A stretch of 64,000 bases of DNA from the NCBI RefSeq assembly GCF_002871915.2, contig NZ_CP126958.1:248001-312000 (forward strand). Reading direction: 5' to 3'. Of the stretch, positions 16,908-26,716 are shown piece after piece (position 1 is the stretch's first letter; each line of letters opens with the position of its first letter). This DNA is from Aerococcus loyolae (GTDB lineage Bacteria; Bacillota; Bacilli; Lactobacillales; Aerococcaceae). Below the pieces are notes generated by a model, which ran no database searches, had not been told where the DNA came from, and was given only the letters and a program-made list of their open reading frames with translations. The translations under genes and the position numbers were made by a program.

Positions 16908-17577
16908 GTGCTTATTGTGTCAGGAAAGCTTCCAAGAAAAGCTTAGCTTAAAAGAACTCCTCACCTGGAAAAGCTGGGAGCCTAGTATTATCTGTTCGAC
17001 TTGCCAAGAGGCCTTTCATTATTTAAAGGGGCCGCGTTGTCAGCAATGTAGCCGGGAATGGGAAGAAGAGGACTACTGTTCTGACTGTTTGACCTGGCAA
17101 AGGGAGGATGGCTGGTACTTTCGTAATTACTCACTCTTCGCCTATAATGATGTCTTTAAAAACTGGTTACATACCTTGAAAAGTAAGGGGGATGTCAGGG
17201 TAGCTGGTTTATTTACTCAAGAACTCAAAAAGATTAAAGGCGCCTACCCCGGATATACCTGGCTAGCCATTCCTGGCTCAAGTGCAAAGTTTAAAAAACG
17301 CGGTTTTCATCAAAGTGAGCTTATTTTGGACCAGGCGGGTATTCCCTACCAACGTTTAATCCACCTAGCTGGATCCAAAAAGAAACAGGCCCAGTTGAAC
17401 CGCCAAGAGCGTTTAGCTAACCAACGCCAGATTGAACGCTTGACAGAAGGACCACTCCCTCAAAAAATTCTTCTCTTTGATGATGTCTATACAACCGGTG
17501 CGACGTTCCACCAAGTGGCCCGTTTTTTAGAATCTTTTGGGGTAGAAGAAATCACTTCACTTACGCTGGGACGTTAG
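16900..17577 (+). CDS. comFC: ComFC, phosphoribosyltransferase-like competence protein
   Basis: 225 residues. The N-terminal cysteine pairs (CLLC, CSTC, CQQC, CSDC) form a zinc-binding double-ring. The C-terminal PRTase domain has the PRPP-binding signature ILLFDDVYTTGAT (about 190-202). Binds ComFA in competent bacteria. Start codon lies within the comFA end. Confidence 0.92.
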   Translation: MSECLLCQESFQEKLSLKELLTWKSWEPSIICSTCQEAFHYLKGPRCQQCSREWEEEDYCSDCLTWQREDGWYFRNYSLFAYNDVFKNWLHTLKSKGDVRVAGLFTQELKKIKGAYPGYTWLAIPGSSAKFKKRGFHQSELILDQAGIPYQRLIHLAGSKKKQAQLNRQERLANQRQIERLTEGPLPQKILLFDDVYTTGATFHQVARFLESFGVEEITSLTLGR

Positions 17578-17595
17578 GGAAAACTGCCTTATGAC

Positions 17596-17624
17596 TTGAA
17601 TTAAAGCGCTATCTAACATATAAT
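17596..17624 (+). promoter_or_regulatory. hpf promoter
   Basis: TTGAAT (17596-17601), 17-base spacer, TATAAT (17619-17624). Confidence 0.75.
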
Positions 17625-17695
17625 ATAAGTAGTAAGAAAGAAGCTTATTAAGAGCTTCTGCCAGACCATGTTTGGCTTAGGAAGGATGAGTAATT

Positions 17696-18265
17696 ATGTT
17701 TACTTACAATGTTCGCGGAGAAAATATTGAAATCACTCCTGCTATCCGTGATTATGCAGAGAACAAGATTTCAAAAATCGAGAAATACTTTAAAGACGCT
17801 CCGGATACAACCGTCTATGTGAATGCCAAAGTCTACCAAAACGGAGAGGCTAAAGCAGAAGTTACCGTTCCCCTACCACGTTTAACCTTACGGGCTGAAG
17901 AAACCTCACAAGACCTTTACGGTAGCATTGACCTAGTGGTTGATAAACTCGAACGCCAAGTGAAGAAATATAAAACTCGGATTAACCGCAAATCACGTGA
18001 AAAAGGTATTTCTGATGTGATGTTTACTGAAAACAATCAAGAAGACAGTAAAGATGACAATGACAGCAATATTGAAATTGTTCGTACCAAGAGTATTGCG
18101 GTAAAACCAATGAGCGCTGAAGAAGCGGTCTTACAAATGGAAATGTTAGGACACTCATTCTTTATTTATGAAGATGCTGAAAGTGAAAGCGTGTCCTTAG
18201 TTTACAAACGCCATAACGGTAAGTACGGTTTAATCGAAATTGAAAAAGACATCGTTAACGAATAA
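17696..18265 (+). CDS. hpf: Ribosome hibernation promoting factor, long form
   Basis: 189 residues. The N-terminal S30AE domain (about 1-100) binds the 30S subunit. An acidic linker of about 25 residues and a C-terminal dimerisation domain (about 130-188, with KSIAVKPMSAEEAVLQMEMLGHSFFIYED) follow. The long form pairs two 70S ribosomes into 100S dimers in stationary phase. RBS aggaagga. It has its own promoter and terminator and precedes secA, as in many Firmicutes. Confidence 0.95.
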   Translation: MFTYNVRGENIEITPAIRDYAENKISKIEKYFKDAPDTTVYVNAKVYQNGEAKAEVTVPLPRLTLRAEETSQDLYGSIDLVVDKLERQVKKYKTRINRKSREKGISDVMFTENNQEDSKDDNDSNIEIVRTKSIAVKPMSAEEAVLQMEMLGHSFFIYEDAESESVSLVYKRHNGKYGLIEIEKDIVNE

Positions 18266-18286
18266 GAAAAATTATTTTAGTAAACA

Positions 18287-18314
18287 AGCTGGGTCACCTT
18301 GATCCAGCTTTTTT
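18287..18314 (+). terminator. hpf terminator
   Basis: aagctgggtc pairs with gatccagctt, followed by a T run. Confidence 0.85.
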
Positions 18315-18341
18315 GAATGGAAAAGCATTCTTTGCTTTTTG

Positions 18342-18575
18342 CTGTTGATGAGTAATCATTTAACAAGACTTGTAAGATAAATAGCCATGAGCAGTAGTGG
18401 CGCTTTGAATGTTGGGCCTTAGCCATGAACAAGCAAGCGATGTGAAATATGGCTAGTAGGCGCTAGCCGTACTAGCCGTTTGAAGCTCGCTAGATGAGGG
18501 ACCTTGGGCTGAATCGATGCCATGGCTTTTCAACGGCCAAAATTCAAAAGCAGAACGAATGCTCATCAACAGCCA
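18342..18575. repeat. Long nested hairpin between hpf and secA
   Basis: The outer arms gctgttgatgag and ctcatcaacagc are exact complements about 210 bases apart. Inner arms gctttgaatgttgggcc and ggccaaaattcaaaagc pair nearly perfectly. No coding frame is supported. It has different ends from the repeats near proS and secA. Confidence 0.65.
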
Positions 18576-18799
18576 ACAGCATTTAATAGAGAGCTAAACA
18601 AGTCAGCTAAGTAACTAGCGATAGCTTGAAAGGTCAGGGTAGTTATAAAAACAAAAAATGATATCATTTCGCCGACTTGGCTTGCTTCTGTTACAATCAA
18701 TGGGGAAAGTTTTTCTTGTTTTCATAGCTATAAAAAAATGCTAGAATAATAAAGATACCTTATTTATGCAAGGAATACGAGTAGATTAAGGAGAATTCC

Positions 18800-21172
18800 A
18801 TGGCCAACATTTTAAGAAAAATGTTTGATAACGATAAAAGAGAATTAAAACGTTTTAATAAACAAGCAAAAAAAGTGGAAGCACTTGCTGATAAATACAG
18901 TGAGTATTCCGATGAACAATTACGGGCAAAAACCACCTCTTTCCGTGAGCGCCTCGCTTATGGGGAGAGCCTAGAAGATATCTTAGTCGAAGCCTTTGCC
19001 ACTGTTCGGGAAGCGGCTAAACGGGTTTTAGGCTTATACCCCTACCATGTCCAAATTGTAGGGGGCTTAGCCCTGCATTATGGGAATATCGCTGAGATGA
19101 AGACCGGTGAAGGTAAGACTTTGACGGAAACCATGCCAGTTTACCTCAATGCCTTAGAAGGTAAAGGGGTTCATGTGGTAACAGTCAATGACTACCTGGC
19201 CCGCCGTGACTCGGTTGATATGGGAGAAGTCTATCGCTTTCTAGGCCTCACAGTCGGTTTAAATACCAATGACCTAACCGCCGAAGAAAAACGGGCTGCC
19301 TACCACTGTGATGTGACTTATTCCACCAACAATGAATTAGGGTTTGACTACTTACGTGACAATATGGTGGTTTATAAGGAACAAATGGTCCAACGTCCCT
19401 TGCATTACGCCATTGTTGACGAGGTGGACTCCATTCTGATCGATGAAGCCCGGACGCCTTTGATCATTTCTGGTCAAGCTGAACAATCCACAGCCCTTTA
19501 CCAACGGGCCGATTATTTTGTTAAGTCCTTGAAAGAGGAAGAGGACTATGTCATTGATATTGAGTCGAAAACCATTAGTCTGACTGAACAAGGGGTTGAC
19601 AAGGCTGAGGCGGTTTTCCACTTAGATAATCTTTACGATGTGGAAAATGGTCCCCTGATCCACCACATTGATACGGCCTTACGGGCTAACTACATCATGA
19701 TCCGCGATATCGACTACGTGGTTCAAGAGGATGAAGTGAAGATTGTGGATGGCTTTACTGGTCGGATTATGGAAGGACGGCGCTATTCAGATGGCCTCCA
19801 CCAAGGGATTGAAGCCAAGGAAAATGTGCCCATTCAAAAAGAATCCAAAACCATGGCCACCATTACCTTCCAAAATTACTTCCGTATGTATGACAAATTA
19901 GCCGGGATGACCGGGACAGCCAAAACGGAAGAACAAGAATTTCGTGAAATCTATGACATGGATGTTATCCAGATTCCTACCAACCGCCCAGTCCAACGTG
20001 AAGACGCCTTGGATAAGATCTATCCTAACTTGATGACCAAGTTCCGTGCTGTAGCTGATGAAATTGAAAGCCGCCACAAAAAAGGTCAACCGGTATTGGT
20101 AGGGACAGTTGCGGTGGAAACTTCAGAATTACTGTCACGGATGCTAAGTGAACGAAACATCCCCCGCAATGTCCTAAACGCTAAAAACCATGCCCGCGAA
20201 GCTGAGATCATTGCGCAAGCAGGGCAAGAAGGCGCCGTAACCATTGCTACCAACATGGCTGGACGTGGGACCGACATTAAATTAGGACCTGGCGTTAAAG
20301 AATTGGGCGGCTTGGCAGTTATTGGGACGGAACGCCACGAATCACGCCGGATTGACGACCAATTGCGGGGCCGTTCTGGCCGGCAAGGAGACCCAGGTTT
20401 CTCCCGTTTCTACTTGTCTTTAGAAGACGACTTGATGCGCCGCTTTGGTTCTGACCGGGTGAAAGCCATCTGGGAAAACCTCCAATTAGAGGATGATGAT
20501 GTTTCGATTGAAAACCCCATGCTGACTCGCCAAGTTGAATCCGCTCAAAAACGGGTAGAAGGAAATAACTACGATACCCGTAAGAGTGTCTTAGAATACG
20601 ACGAAGTCATGCGTGAACAACGGGAAATCATCTATAGCCAACGCCAACAAATTATCGATGAGAAAGAATCCCTTGATAAAATTATGTGGGCGATGATTGA
20701 ACGCACCGTTGAGCGTATGGTAGAACAGTACACTGCTGGAACTGAAAAAGAGTGGAACTTAGAAGCCCTCTATGACCAAGTGTCTACCGAAATTCTACGC
20801 TCAGATGCTATTCAACTTAGTGATTTACAAGGTAAGTCTCAAGACGAGCTCAAGCAATTCATTACCGATAAAGCCCGCCAACGCTTCCAAGAAAAGTTAG
20901 ATAATATTGCTAACCCTGATTTGATCTTGGAATTTGAAAAGGTAGTTATTCTGCGGGCGGTTGATACCCGCTGGACTGACCATATTGATGCCATGGATCA
21001 ATTACGCCAAGGGGTAGGACTAAGAGCCTATGCGCAAAATAACCCATTAGTGGAATACCAAACTGAAGGTTATGAACGCTTCAATGATATGATCTCTGGC
21101 ATTGAATACGATGCCAGCCGGATCTTTATGAACTCTGAAATCCGTCAAAACCTACAAAGACAACAAGTGTAA
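18800..21172 (+). CDS. secA: Preprotein translocase ATPase SecA
   Basis: 790 residues. Walker [13 protein letters not shown] (about 97-108), [19 protein letters not shown], the helicase motifs [12 protein letters not shown] and [18 protein letters not shown], and the scaffold helices are all seen. It drives protein export through SecYEG. It ends [12 protein letters not shown] without the C-terminal SEC-C zinc tail (C-X-C-X-S-G) found in the 840-residue form. Some Lactobacillales SecAs also lack it. RBS aaggag. Confidence 0.97.
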   Translation: MANILRKMFDNDKRELKRFNKQAKKVEALADKYSEYSDEQLRAKTTSFRERLAYGESLEDILVEAFATVREAAKRVLGLYPYHVQIVGGLALHYGNIAEMKTGEGKTLTETMPVYLNALEGKGVHVVTVNDYLARRDSVDMGEVYRFLGLTVGLNTNDLTAEEKRAAYHCDVTYSTNNELGFDYLRDNMVVYKEQMVQRPLHYAIVDEVDSILIDEARTPLIISGQAEQSTALYQRADYFVKSLKEEEDYVIDIESKTISLTEQGVDKAEAVFHLDNLYDVENGPLIHHIDTALRANYIMIRDIDYVVQEDEVKIVDGFTGRIMEGRRYSDGLHQGIEAKENVPIQKESKTMATITFQNYFRMYDKLAGMTGTAKTEEQEFREIYDMDVIQIPTNRPVQREDALDKIYPNLMTKFRAVADEIESRHKKGQPVLVGTVAVETSELLSRMLSERNIPRNVLNAKNHAREAEIIAQAGQEGAVTIATNMAGRGTDIKLGPGVKELGGLAVIGTERHESRRIDDQLRGRSGRQGDPGFSRFYLSLEDDLMRRFGSDRVKAIWENLQLEDDDVSIENPMLTRQVESAQKRVEGNNYDTRKSVLEYDEVMREQREIIYSQRQQIIDEKESLDKIMWAMIERTVERMVEQYTAGTEKEWNLEALYDQVSTEILRSDAIQLSDLQGKSQDELKQFITDKARQRFQEKLDNIANPDLILEFEKVVILRAVDTRWTDHIDAMDQLRQGVGLRAYAQNNPLVEYQTEGYERFNDMISGIEYDASRIFMNSEIRQNLQRQQV

Positions 21173-21175
21173 AAA

Positions 21176-21290
21176 GGATGTGAGGACGCCATCAGAGACT
21201 TGAATTGCTGGAGGAAAATACCATAAGCACAGCTAGTCTGTGCGTTGGGATTTTCTGAAGCAACTTCAAGGCTGGCGTCTGAACTCAACT
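21176..21290 (+). repeat. Long-hairpin intergenic repeat, copy R3
   Basis: It starts GGATGTGAGGACGCC. The arm 21182-21219 (gacgcca...gaggaaaat) pairs with 21250-21279 (attttctgaagcaacttc...ggcgtc). It begins just after the secA stop. Confidence 0.65.
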
Positions 21291-21292
21291 AA

Positions 21293-21464
21293 AGAGTGTG
21301 ACAAAAGTCGTAAAGAGCCCTGAAGAGCTACGCATACTATATCTGTAACTCGCTAGCGCTTCGAACAGCTATAGCAACTGGAGCAAACTATGGAAGATAG
21401 GCGAAAGCCTATCGTACATAGTTTGTGAAGTGGACGTCAGGGCTGACTTTTGGAACACGTTTGA
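21293..21464 (+). repeat. Long-hairpin intergenic repeat, copy R4
   Basis: It starts AGAGTGTGAC and ends GGAACACGTTTGAA. Arms aaaagtcgtaaagagccctga and tcagggctgacttttggaac pair. The centre (21330-21384) is nearly identical to the centre of R2 at 7922-7974, so these are copies of one element about 13 kb apart. Confidence 0.78.
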
Positions 21465-21532
21465 AAAGGATGTGAGGAAGGATCAGGGAGGGAGATTCAT
21501 GGAGCTCACCTCGCCCTTGGAACACATTTAAC
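21465..21532 (+). repeat. Short or degraded repeat unit, R5
   Basis: It begins AAGGATGTGAGG and ends GGAACACATTTAA, sharing the ends of R3 and R4, but has only a weak internal stem. It fills the rest of the secA-prfB gap together with a terminator. Confidence 0.45.
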
Positions 21533-21541
21533 GATTAGAAA

Positions 21542-21582
21542 AGAAGGACTGGGCTCGTGGGGCTTGCAGTCCTTGTTTTCTT
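21542..21582 (+). terminator. Terminator upstream of prfB
   Basis: aaggact (21544-21550) pairs with agtcctt (21568-21574), followed by GTTTTCTT. Confidence 0.65.
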
Positions 21583-21628
21583 ATTACTCAATTTAAAAAT
21601 AAGGATTTTTTTATAAAGGAGTAGTTCG

Positions 21629-22739
21629 ATGGAAATTAGTGAATTACGTCATCTATTAGCAGAAAACCAAGAACAATTAACCAGCTTCGGGAGGTCTCTT
21701 TGACTTAGAGGAGTTAGAAGCCCAACTGGCTGAATACCAAGACCGCATGTTGGCCCCTGATTTCTGGGATGACCCGAATCAGGCCCAAGCAGTGATTAAT
21801 GAAAATAATCAAGTCAAGGCTGTTTATGAAACCTATCATAAGTTATTGTCAACTTATGAAGACCTTCAGGCTTATGATGAATTACTTACCGAAGAAGAGG
21901 CTGACCAAGAGCTCTACCAGGACTTTGAAGACCAAGTGCTCACCTTCCAGAAAGAGATGGAAGATTATGAGCGTCATATGTTACTTAATGGCCCCCACGA
22001 CAAGGCGGCGGCTATTTTAGATATTCATCCCGGGGCGGGAGGAACCGAGTCTCAAGACTGGGCCAGCATGTTGCTTAGAATGTATCAACGCTGGGCGGAT
22101 AGTCATGATTTCACTTTTACCCTCTTTAACTATCAGGTGGGCGATGAAGCGGGGATCAAGTCGGCTACCTTTGAAATTAAAGGCAATAATGCTTATGGCC
22201 TATTAAAATCGGAGCACGGTATCCATCGCTTGGTCCGCATTTCTCCCTTCGACTCCAACAAACGCCGGCATACCTCCTTTGCTTCCGTAGAAGTCATGCC
22301 TGAGATTGATCAGAATACGGAAATAGAAATCAATGATGATGACTTGCGGATTGATGTTTTTCGTGCTTCTGGTGCTGGGGGTCAGCATATTAATAAAACC
22401 TCATCAGCCGTTCGCATTACCCATATTCCAACTGGAATTGTCGTTTCCTCACAAAGTCAACGCTCACAATTACAAAACCGGGAAACCGCTATGAAAACGC
22501 TGCAAGCCAAACTCGCCCGTTTATTAGAAGAAAAGAACGCAAAAGAACTTGATGAGATTCGGGGCGAAAAGTCTGAGATCGCCTGGGGGTCTCAAATTCG
22601 TTCTTATGTTTTCCACCCCTATCAAATGGTCAAAGACCATCGGACGAATTATGAAGAAGGCGATACTAGTAAGGTGATGGATGGCGATATCGATGGCTTT
22701 ATCGATGCCTATCTTAAAGAGACTATCAATCAGGATTAA
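21629..22739 (+). CDS. prfB: Peptide chain release factor 2, programmed +1 frameshift
   Basis: The ATG behind RBS aaaggag opens a 24-codon frame ending in CTT TGA C at 21698-21704. The SD-like GGGAGG lies three bases upstream of the CTT. Slipping +1 over the UGA continues as GAC TTA GAG into the long frame, giving 369 residues. RF2 motifs are present: the SPF tripeptide (RLVRISPFDSNKRR) for UGA recognition and GGQ (GAGGQHINKT) for peptidyl-tRNA hydrolysis. Low RF2 levels favour the frameshift, so the protein controls its own synthesis. An internal ATG start would lose the N-terminus and is unlikely. Confidence 0.96.
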
Positions 22740-22823
22740 GAAGAAAATGTTATAGAGTTCTTTTTCAGATATTTTTTTGCTACAATAAGAACTGATGATT
22801 GATAACAAGGGGGAGGCTTATTC

Positions 22824-23567
22824 ATGAAGAAAGTTCTAGTCGTGGATGACGAAGAATCAATTCGGAAGTTGTTAGAATATAACCTATCTAAAGAAGGCTA
22901 TGAGGTCACTTCGTCAGCTGATGGTAAGGCAGCCTATGATCTTGCAGGCGAGAAAAACTTTGATTTTATTATATTAGATTTGATGCTTCCTTCCATGGAT
23001 GGAATGGATGTATGTAAGCAATTGCGTCAAGATAAGGTGAATACACCGATCTTGATGCTAACTGCTAAGGATGATGAATTAGAAAAAATTATTGGCCTCG
23101 AACTGGGAGCGGACGATTATATGACCAAACCCTTTAGTCCGCGAGAAGTGGTCGCACGAATGAAGGCCATCTTACGCCGGTCACGTGATTATGGCAAAGT
23201 GGCTAGTGACCAAGAAGACAAGAAGGAAGTTGACCAAGACCCAGCCGAGGAAGAGGAATCAGTGATCCAAGTAGGCGATATCACCATTAATAAGAGTGAC
23301 TTTTCTGTTACTGCCCATGGGCAAGCGATAGATATGACAAAGAAAGAATTTGAACTCTTGACTTATTTAGCTGAACGGGTTGACCGGATTGTTTCTCGAG
23401 AAATTCTCTTATCCAAGATTTGGGATTTTGATTACTCGGTAGGTTCACGCTTAGTGGATGTGCATATTAGTCACTTGCGGGAAAAGATTGAAAAGGACCC
23501 TAAAAATCCTGAATATATCATTACAGTTAGAGGCTTTGGCTATAAATTTGAGGTGCCCAAAGCATGA
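22824..23567 (+). CDS. phoP: Response regulator PhoP/PhoB (OmpR family)
   Basis: 247 residues. The receiver domain has the phospho-acceptor D in IILDLMLPSMDG (about 53) and the K in TKPFSPRE. An acidic linker is followed by a winged-helix DNA-binding domain ending RGFGYKFEVP. It overlaps phoR by 4 bases and is followed by pst genes behind TTTACA repeats, which identifies it as the phosphate-starvation regulator. RBS gggggagg. Confidence 0.92.
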   Translation: MKKVLVVDDEESIRKLLEYNLSKEGYEVTSSADGKAAYDLAGEKNFDFIILDLMLPSMDGMDVCKQLRQDKVNTPILMLTAKDDELEKIIGLELGADDYMTKPFSPREVVARMKAILRRSRDYGKVASDQEDKKEVDQDPAEEEESVIQVGDITINKSDFSVTAHGQAIDMTKKEFELLTYLAERVDRIVSREILLSKIWDFDYSVGSRLVDVHISHLREKIEKDPKNPEYIITVRGFGYKFEVPKA

Positions 23568-25408
23568 AGCGTTTAACTTTAATCATAACAACAGTGTTTT
23601 CACTGTTGTTTATTTTATATAGTTTTCTTTTTGCCTATAATGCTAACGAAGTTGTTCAAGTCACTGTCCAGCAGGAAACCCAAGAATCCATGCGTGACAC
23701 AGTCCATTCTGTTGAACGAATCACTAAGAACTTGACCGCAGAAGATGTGGTGAACAATAGTTCCGCCTGGTTCGATGCCCAGCAGGAAATTATGAATACC
23801 CTTAACCCTATGGAACGGGTGTCTATTTATGACGCTAACCATAAGGAAGTTCTCTCCTTTGGTAATAAACTTTTAGCCAATATTCCCTTTACCGAAGCGG
23901 GGAAGCAGGCCTTAGATAAGAATTTATCCTTTACCGAGTTTGAAAATGAAGAAGATATGACCACCTATGAATACACTGGCTTGATCAAGAATAAGAACCA
24001 CCAGCCCATCGCTTCCATCCGAGTCCTGCGGAATGTTAACGATATAACAGAGGCGCAAAATCGCTTATTGATCGTGTCTGTAGGTGGGTCGGTGGTCATG
24101 GTCTTAATCCTTTTAGCCATTCTTTCCTATTACTTTAAAAAAATTGCCCAACCCATCTATTCCATTTCGGATGTGGTCGGTCGGCTGTCTAAAAGTGACT
24201 ACTCGATTCGTTACAACCAGCTGGGAGTGGCTGAAATTGACGAGTTGGGAGACGATATCAATGACTTAGCCAGCAATTTATCCCGGCAAGATATCCAAAT
24301 TTCTATGCAGGAGGAACGTTTACAACTCCTGATGGATTATCTGGTGGTGGGGGTTTTAATGATTGATAAAAAACACCGCATTAAAGTGGCCAATAAGGCA
24401 GCCTATAGTATTTTTGATTTAGATGATAATGTTATTAATCATAAATATGAAGAAGTGCTGACAGGCTATCGGCTCTTACAAATGATAGAAACTTGCTACT
24501 CCACCAAAGAGAATGTTAACGATGAAGTTTATCTCTATTATCCTAAGGAATTGATTTTGGATGTTAATATTCTCTATGTTCCTAAGAAGGCCAATGTTTC
24601 TGGGATCAGTGAGCAGGTAGTGGTATTAGCCTATGATATTACTGAAATTCGTCGTTTAGAAAAAGTACGGTCTGACTTTATTGCCAATGCCTCCCACGAA
24701 TTAAAGACGCCTGTCACCGCCTTAAAAGGCTTTACCGAAACCTTACTCGATGGGGCCTTAGAAGATGAGGATACCGCTCGAGAATTTGTCGAGATTATGA
24801 ACCGGGAAGCTAACCGACTGGGTTTTCTCATTAATGATATTTTAGATTTGGCTAAGATTGAGCAAGACCAACTCGGTCACCGTAGTGAAACGGTGCAACT
24901 GAACCGTGTGATTGCTGAAGTCGTTCATTCTTTAGAAATTCCTGCCAGTGAAAACCAGGTGGAAGTCCACTATGATAATAATCTTGAAGCAGGCATTCGT
25001 TTTACTACCGAAGAAATGCGCTTGAAGCAGATTTTGACTAATCTAATCAACAATGCTATCAAATATAACAAGGCTGAAGGGGGCCAAGTTTGGATTAGTT
25101 CTACAGTGACTGAGGATGATAAATATGTTGTTATTGCTATAAGAGATAATGGACTTGGCATTCCTGACGAAGATATCCCTCGGATTTTTGAACGTTTCTA
25201 TCGGGTAGACAAGACCCGGTCAACTGCTTCTGGAGGAACTGGTCTTGGTCTATCTATTGTCCGAAATTTAGTCGCATCAATGAGTGGAAAGATTGATGTG
25301 GTCAGCGAACTCGATGAGGGATCGACGTTTACAGTTTATTTGCCTAAAAATGATAAAAAGTTACTAGAAACAGAAGCAGATGACTCCCTGTCTGCTGATA
25401 GTGAATAG
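23564..25408 (+). CDS. phoR: Sensor histidine kinase PhoR
   Basis: 614 residues. The membrane segment about 5-25, an extracytoplasmic sensor of about 140 residues, and a second membrane segment (about 168-190) are followed by HAMP, PAS (about 255-350), HisKA (FIANASHELKTPVTAL, phospho-histidine) and the HATPase domain (N box NLINNAIKYN, G1 DNGLGIPDEDI, G2 GGTGLGLSIV). It phosphorylates PhoP when phosphate is scarce, probably sensing the Pst transporter. A hairpin terminator follows. Confidence 0.93.
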   Translation: MKRLTLIITTVFSLLFILYSFLFAYNANEVVQVTVQQETQESMRDTVHSVERITKNLTAEDVVNNSSAWFDAQQEIMNTLNPMERVSIYDANHKEVLSFGNKLLANIPFTEAGKQALDKNLSFTEFENEEDMTTYEYTGLIKNKNHQPIASIRVLRNVNDITEAQNRLLIVSVGGSVVMVLILLAILSYYFKKIAQPIYSISDVVGRLSKSDYSIRYNQLGVAEIDELGDDINDLASNLSRQDIQISMQEERLQLLMDYLVVGVLMIDKKHRIKVANKAAYSIFDLDDNVINHKYEEVLTGYRLLQMIETCYSTKENVNDEVYLYYPKELILDVNILYVPKKANVSGISEQVVVLAYDITEIRRLEKVRSDFIANASHELKTPVTALKGFTETLLDGALEDEDTAREFVEIMNREANRLGFLINDILDLAKIEQDQLGHRSETVQLNRVIAEVVHSLEIPASENQVEVHYDNNLEAGIRFTTEEMRLKQILTNLINNAIKYNKAEGGQVWISSTVTEDDKYVVIAIRDNGLGIPDEDIPRIFERFYRVDKTRSTASGGTGLGLSIVRNLVASMSGKIDVVSELDEGSTFTVYLPKNDKKLLETEADDSLSADSE

Positions 25409-25484
25409 AAACTAAGCCTTTTAAGGATCGGATATCAAAAGCAGAAAAATCCGATAAATAAGATTTTAATAATGAACAATCTAG

Positions 25485-25534
25485 AGCAGTCAATGACTTT
25501 TACGTGAAAGGAATTGGCTGCTTTTGTCTTTTTG
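25485..25534 (+). terminator. phoPR terminator
   Basis: agcagtcaat (25485-25494) pairs with attggctgct (25513-25522), followed by TTTTGTCTTTTTG. Confidence 0.8.
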
Positions 25535-25568
25535 ATCATTTAAAATATAATTTATAAAAAGGAAAAAA

Positions 25569-25652
25569 TTTACACAAAATTTACATAAATTTTACAAAAA
25601 TCAGTAAAAAAGGCTAAACCCTAACATTATTTTTACATTAGGGGGCTATAAT
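25569..25652 (+). promoter_or_regulatory. pst promoter with PhoP-binding direct repeats
   Basis: TTTACA occurs at 25569, 25580 and 25591, an exact 11-base period, as in Bacillus-type Pho boxes. A second pair, CTAACA (25621) and TTTACA (25632), has the same spacing. TATAAT is at 25647-25652 and no good -35 is present, as expected for an activator-dependent promoter. Confidence 0.85.
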
Positions 25653-25721
25653 GGATATAGTAAGAAAAAAACGGTCATCCATGATGGCTATATTTTATCA
25701 ATCAGAAGGAGAGATTGTTTA

Positions 25722-26609
25722 ATGGCATTGAAATTCAAACCACTAGGTAAGTTAGTTATGGCTTTAGGTGTAACAGCAACTTTAGCTGCTTGTGGTAACG
25801 GCGGTTCTGAAGGCTCAAATACTGCAGATGGTGGTAGTGAATCAGCTGGTGATTTCTCAGGTACTATTAACGTAACCACTCGTGAAGAAGGTTCCGGTAC
25901 CCGTGATGCTTTCCAAGAAATCATCGATTTTGAAGAACCAGTAGCGTCTGCTTTAGTTCAAAACGGTACTGACCAAGTGCTTTCATATGTAGCTGGAGAT
26001 ACATACTCCATTGGATACATCTCCCTTGGTTCCATGAACGATACCGTTAAAGCCTTGAAGATTGACGGTGTCGAAGCAACTGAAGAAAATGTTGCCAATG
26101 ACAGCTATAAGATTGCTCGTCCTTTCAACATTGTTTACCCTGGTGAATTAGAAGGCGCAGCCAAAGACTTCCATGACTTTATCTTCTCTAAAGAAGGGCA
26201 AGACATTGTCTTAGAAAATGGTTATGTTCCTGTGAAGTCTGACGCTGAAGCATATAGCGGTGATGGTTCTGCAAGTGGTACCATTAATATCGCTGGTTCA
26301 ACTTCTGTTGGTCCGGTTATGGAAAAACTAAAAGAAGCTTATGAACAAAAGAATCCAAATGTTCAAATTAACATTACCCAAAATGGCTCTGGTGCAGGGG
26401 TTACCGGTGCTCAAGAAGGTACAGCTGATATCGGTATGGCTTCTCGTGAATTAAAAGAAGACGAAACTGGTGTAACAGCTGAAGCAATTGCTAAAGATGG
26501 TATTGCAGTAATCGTCAACAAGGAAAACCCAACAGATGATTTATCTGTAGACCAAATTAGAGGAATTTATACAGGAGAAATTCTTGACTGGTCAGAGCTA
26601 AATCAATAA
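25722..26609 (+). CDS. pstS: Phosphate ABC transporter substrate-binding lipoprotein PstS, halves in swapped order
   Basis: 295 residues. A signal peptide with lipobox LAAC (about 19-22) and a glycine/serine-rich linker. Typical PstS proteins begin with a GSTSVGP phosphate loop and reach the REEGSGTRDAF loop later. Here NVTTREEGSGTRDAFQEII comes first (about 48-66) and NIAGSTSVGPVMEKL comes in the second half (about 188-202), and the protein ends at IYTGEILDWSEL, the point where the REEGSGTR segment would normally follow. Both phosphate-binding loops are kept, so it should fold as a permuted PstS. RBS agaaggag. It is the first gene of the Pho-regulated pst operon. Confidence 0.92.
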   Translation: MALKFKPLGKLVMALGVTATLAACGNGGSEGSNTADGGSESAGDFSGTINVTTREEGSGTRDAFQEIIDFEEPVASALVQNGTDQVLSYVAGDTYSIGYISLGSMNDTVKALKIDGVEATEENVANDSYKIARPFNIVYPGELEGAAKDFHDFIFSKEGQDIVLENGYVPVKSDAEAYSGDGSASGTINIAGSTSVGPVMEKLKEAYEQKNPNVQINITQNGSGAGVTGAQEGTADIGMASRELKEDETGVTAEAIAKDGIAVIVNKENPTDDLSVDQIRGIYTGEILDWSELNQ

Positions 26610-26621
26610 TAGCGATTAGTA

Positions 26622-26661
26622 AAAAGAGGCTACTCCTTTAACTAGAGGTAGCCCTTTTTAT
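26622..26661 (+). terminator. Partial terminator between pstS and pstC
   Basis: agaggctac pairs with gtagccctt, followed by a T run. It probably lowers pstCAB expression relative to pstS, as is usual for binding-protein operons. Confidence 0.7.
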
Positions 26662-26716
26662 TGCTGGCCCTTTATAATATAATAGCTTAGTAGAAGAATT
26701 TTAAAGGGAGAAAAAA

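Noticed and set aside
21629..21746. prfB taken as starting at the internal ATG near 21747, or as broken
   Set aside because: The upstream ATG has a good RBS, and the CTT TGA C site with GGGAGG is the standard RF2 frameshift signal.
25835..26280. pstS as a chimera made by misassembly of two genes
   Set aside because: The frame is continuous, carries one lipobox and both loops, and its end meets the next gene with a normal intergenic terminator. Permutation is the simpler reading, though resequencing would settle it.
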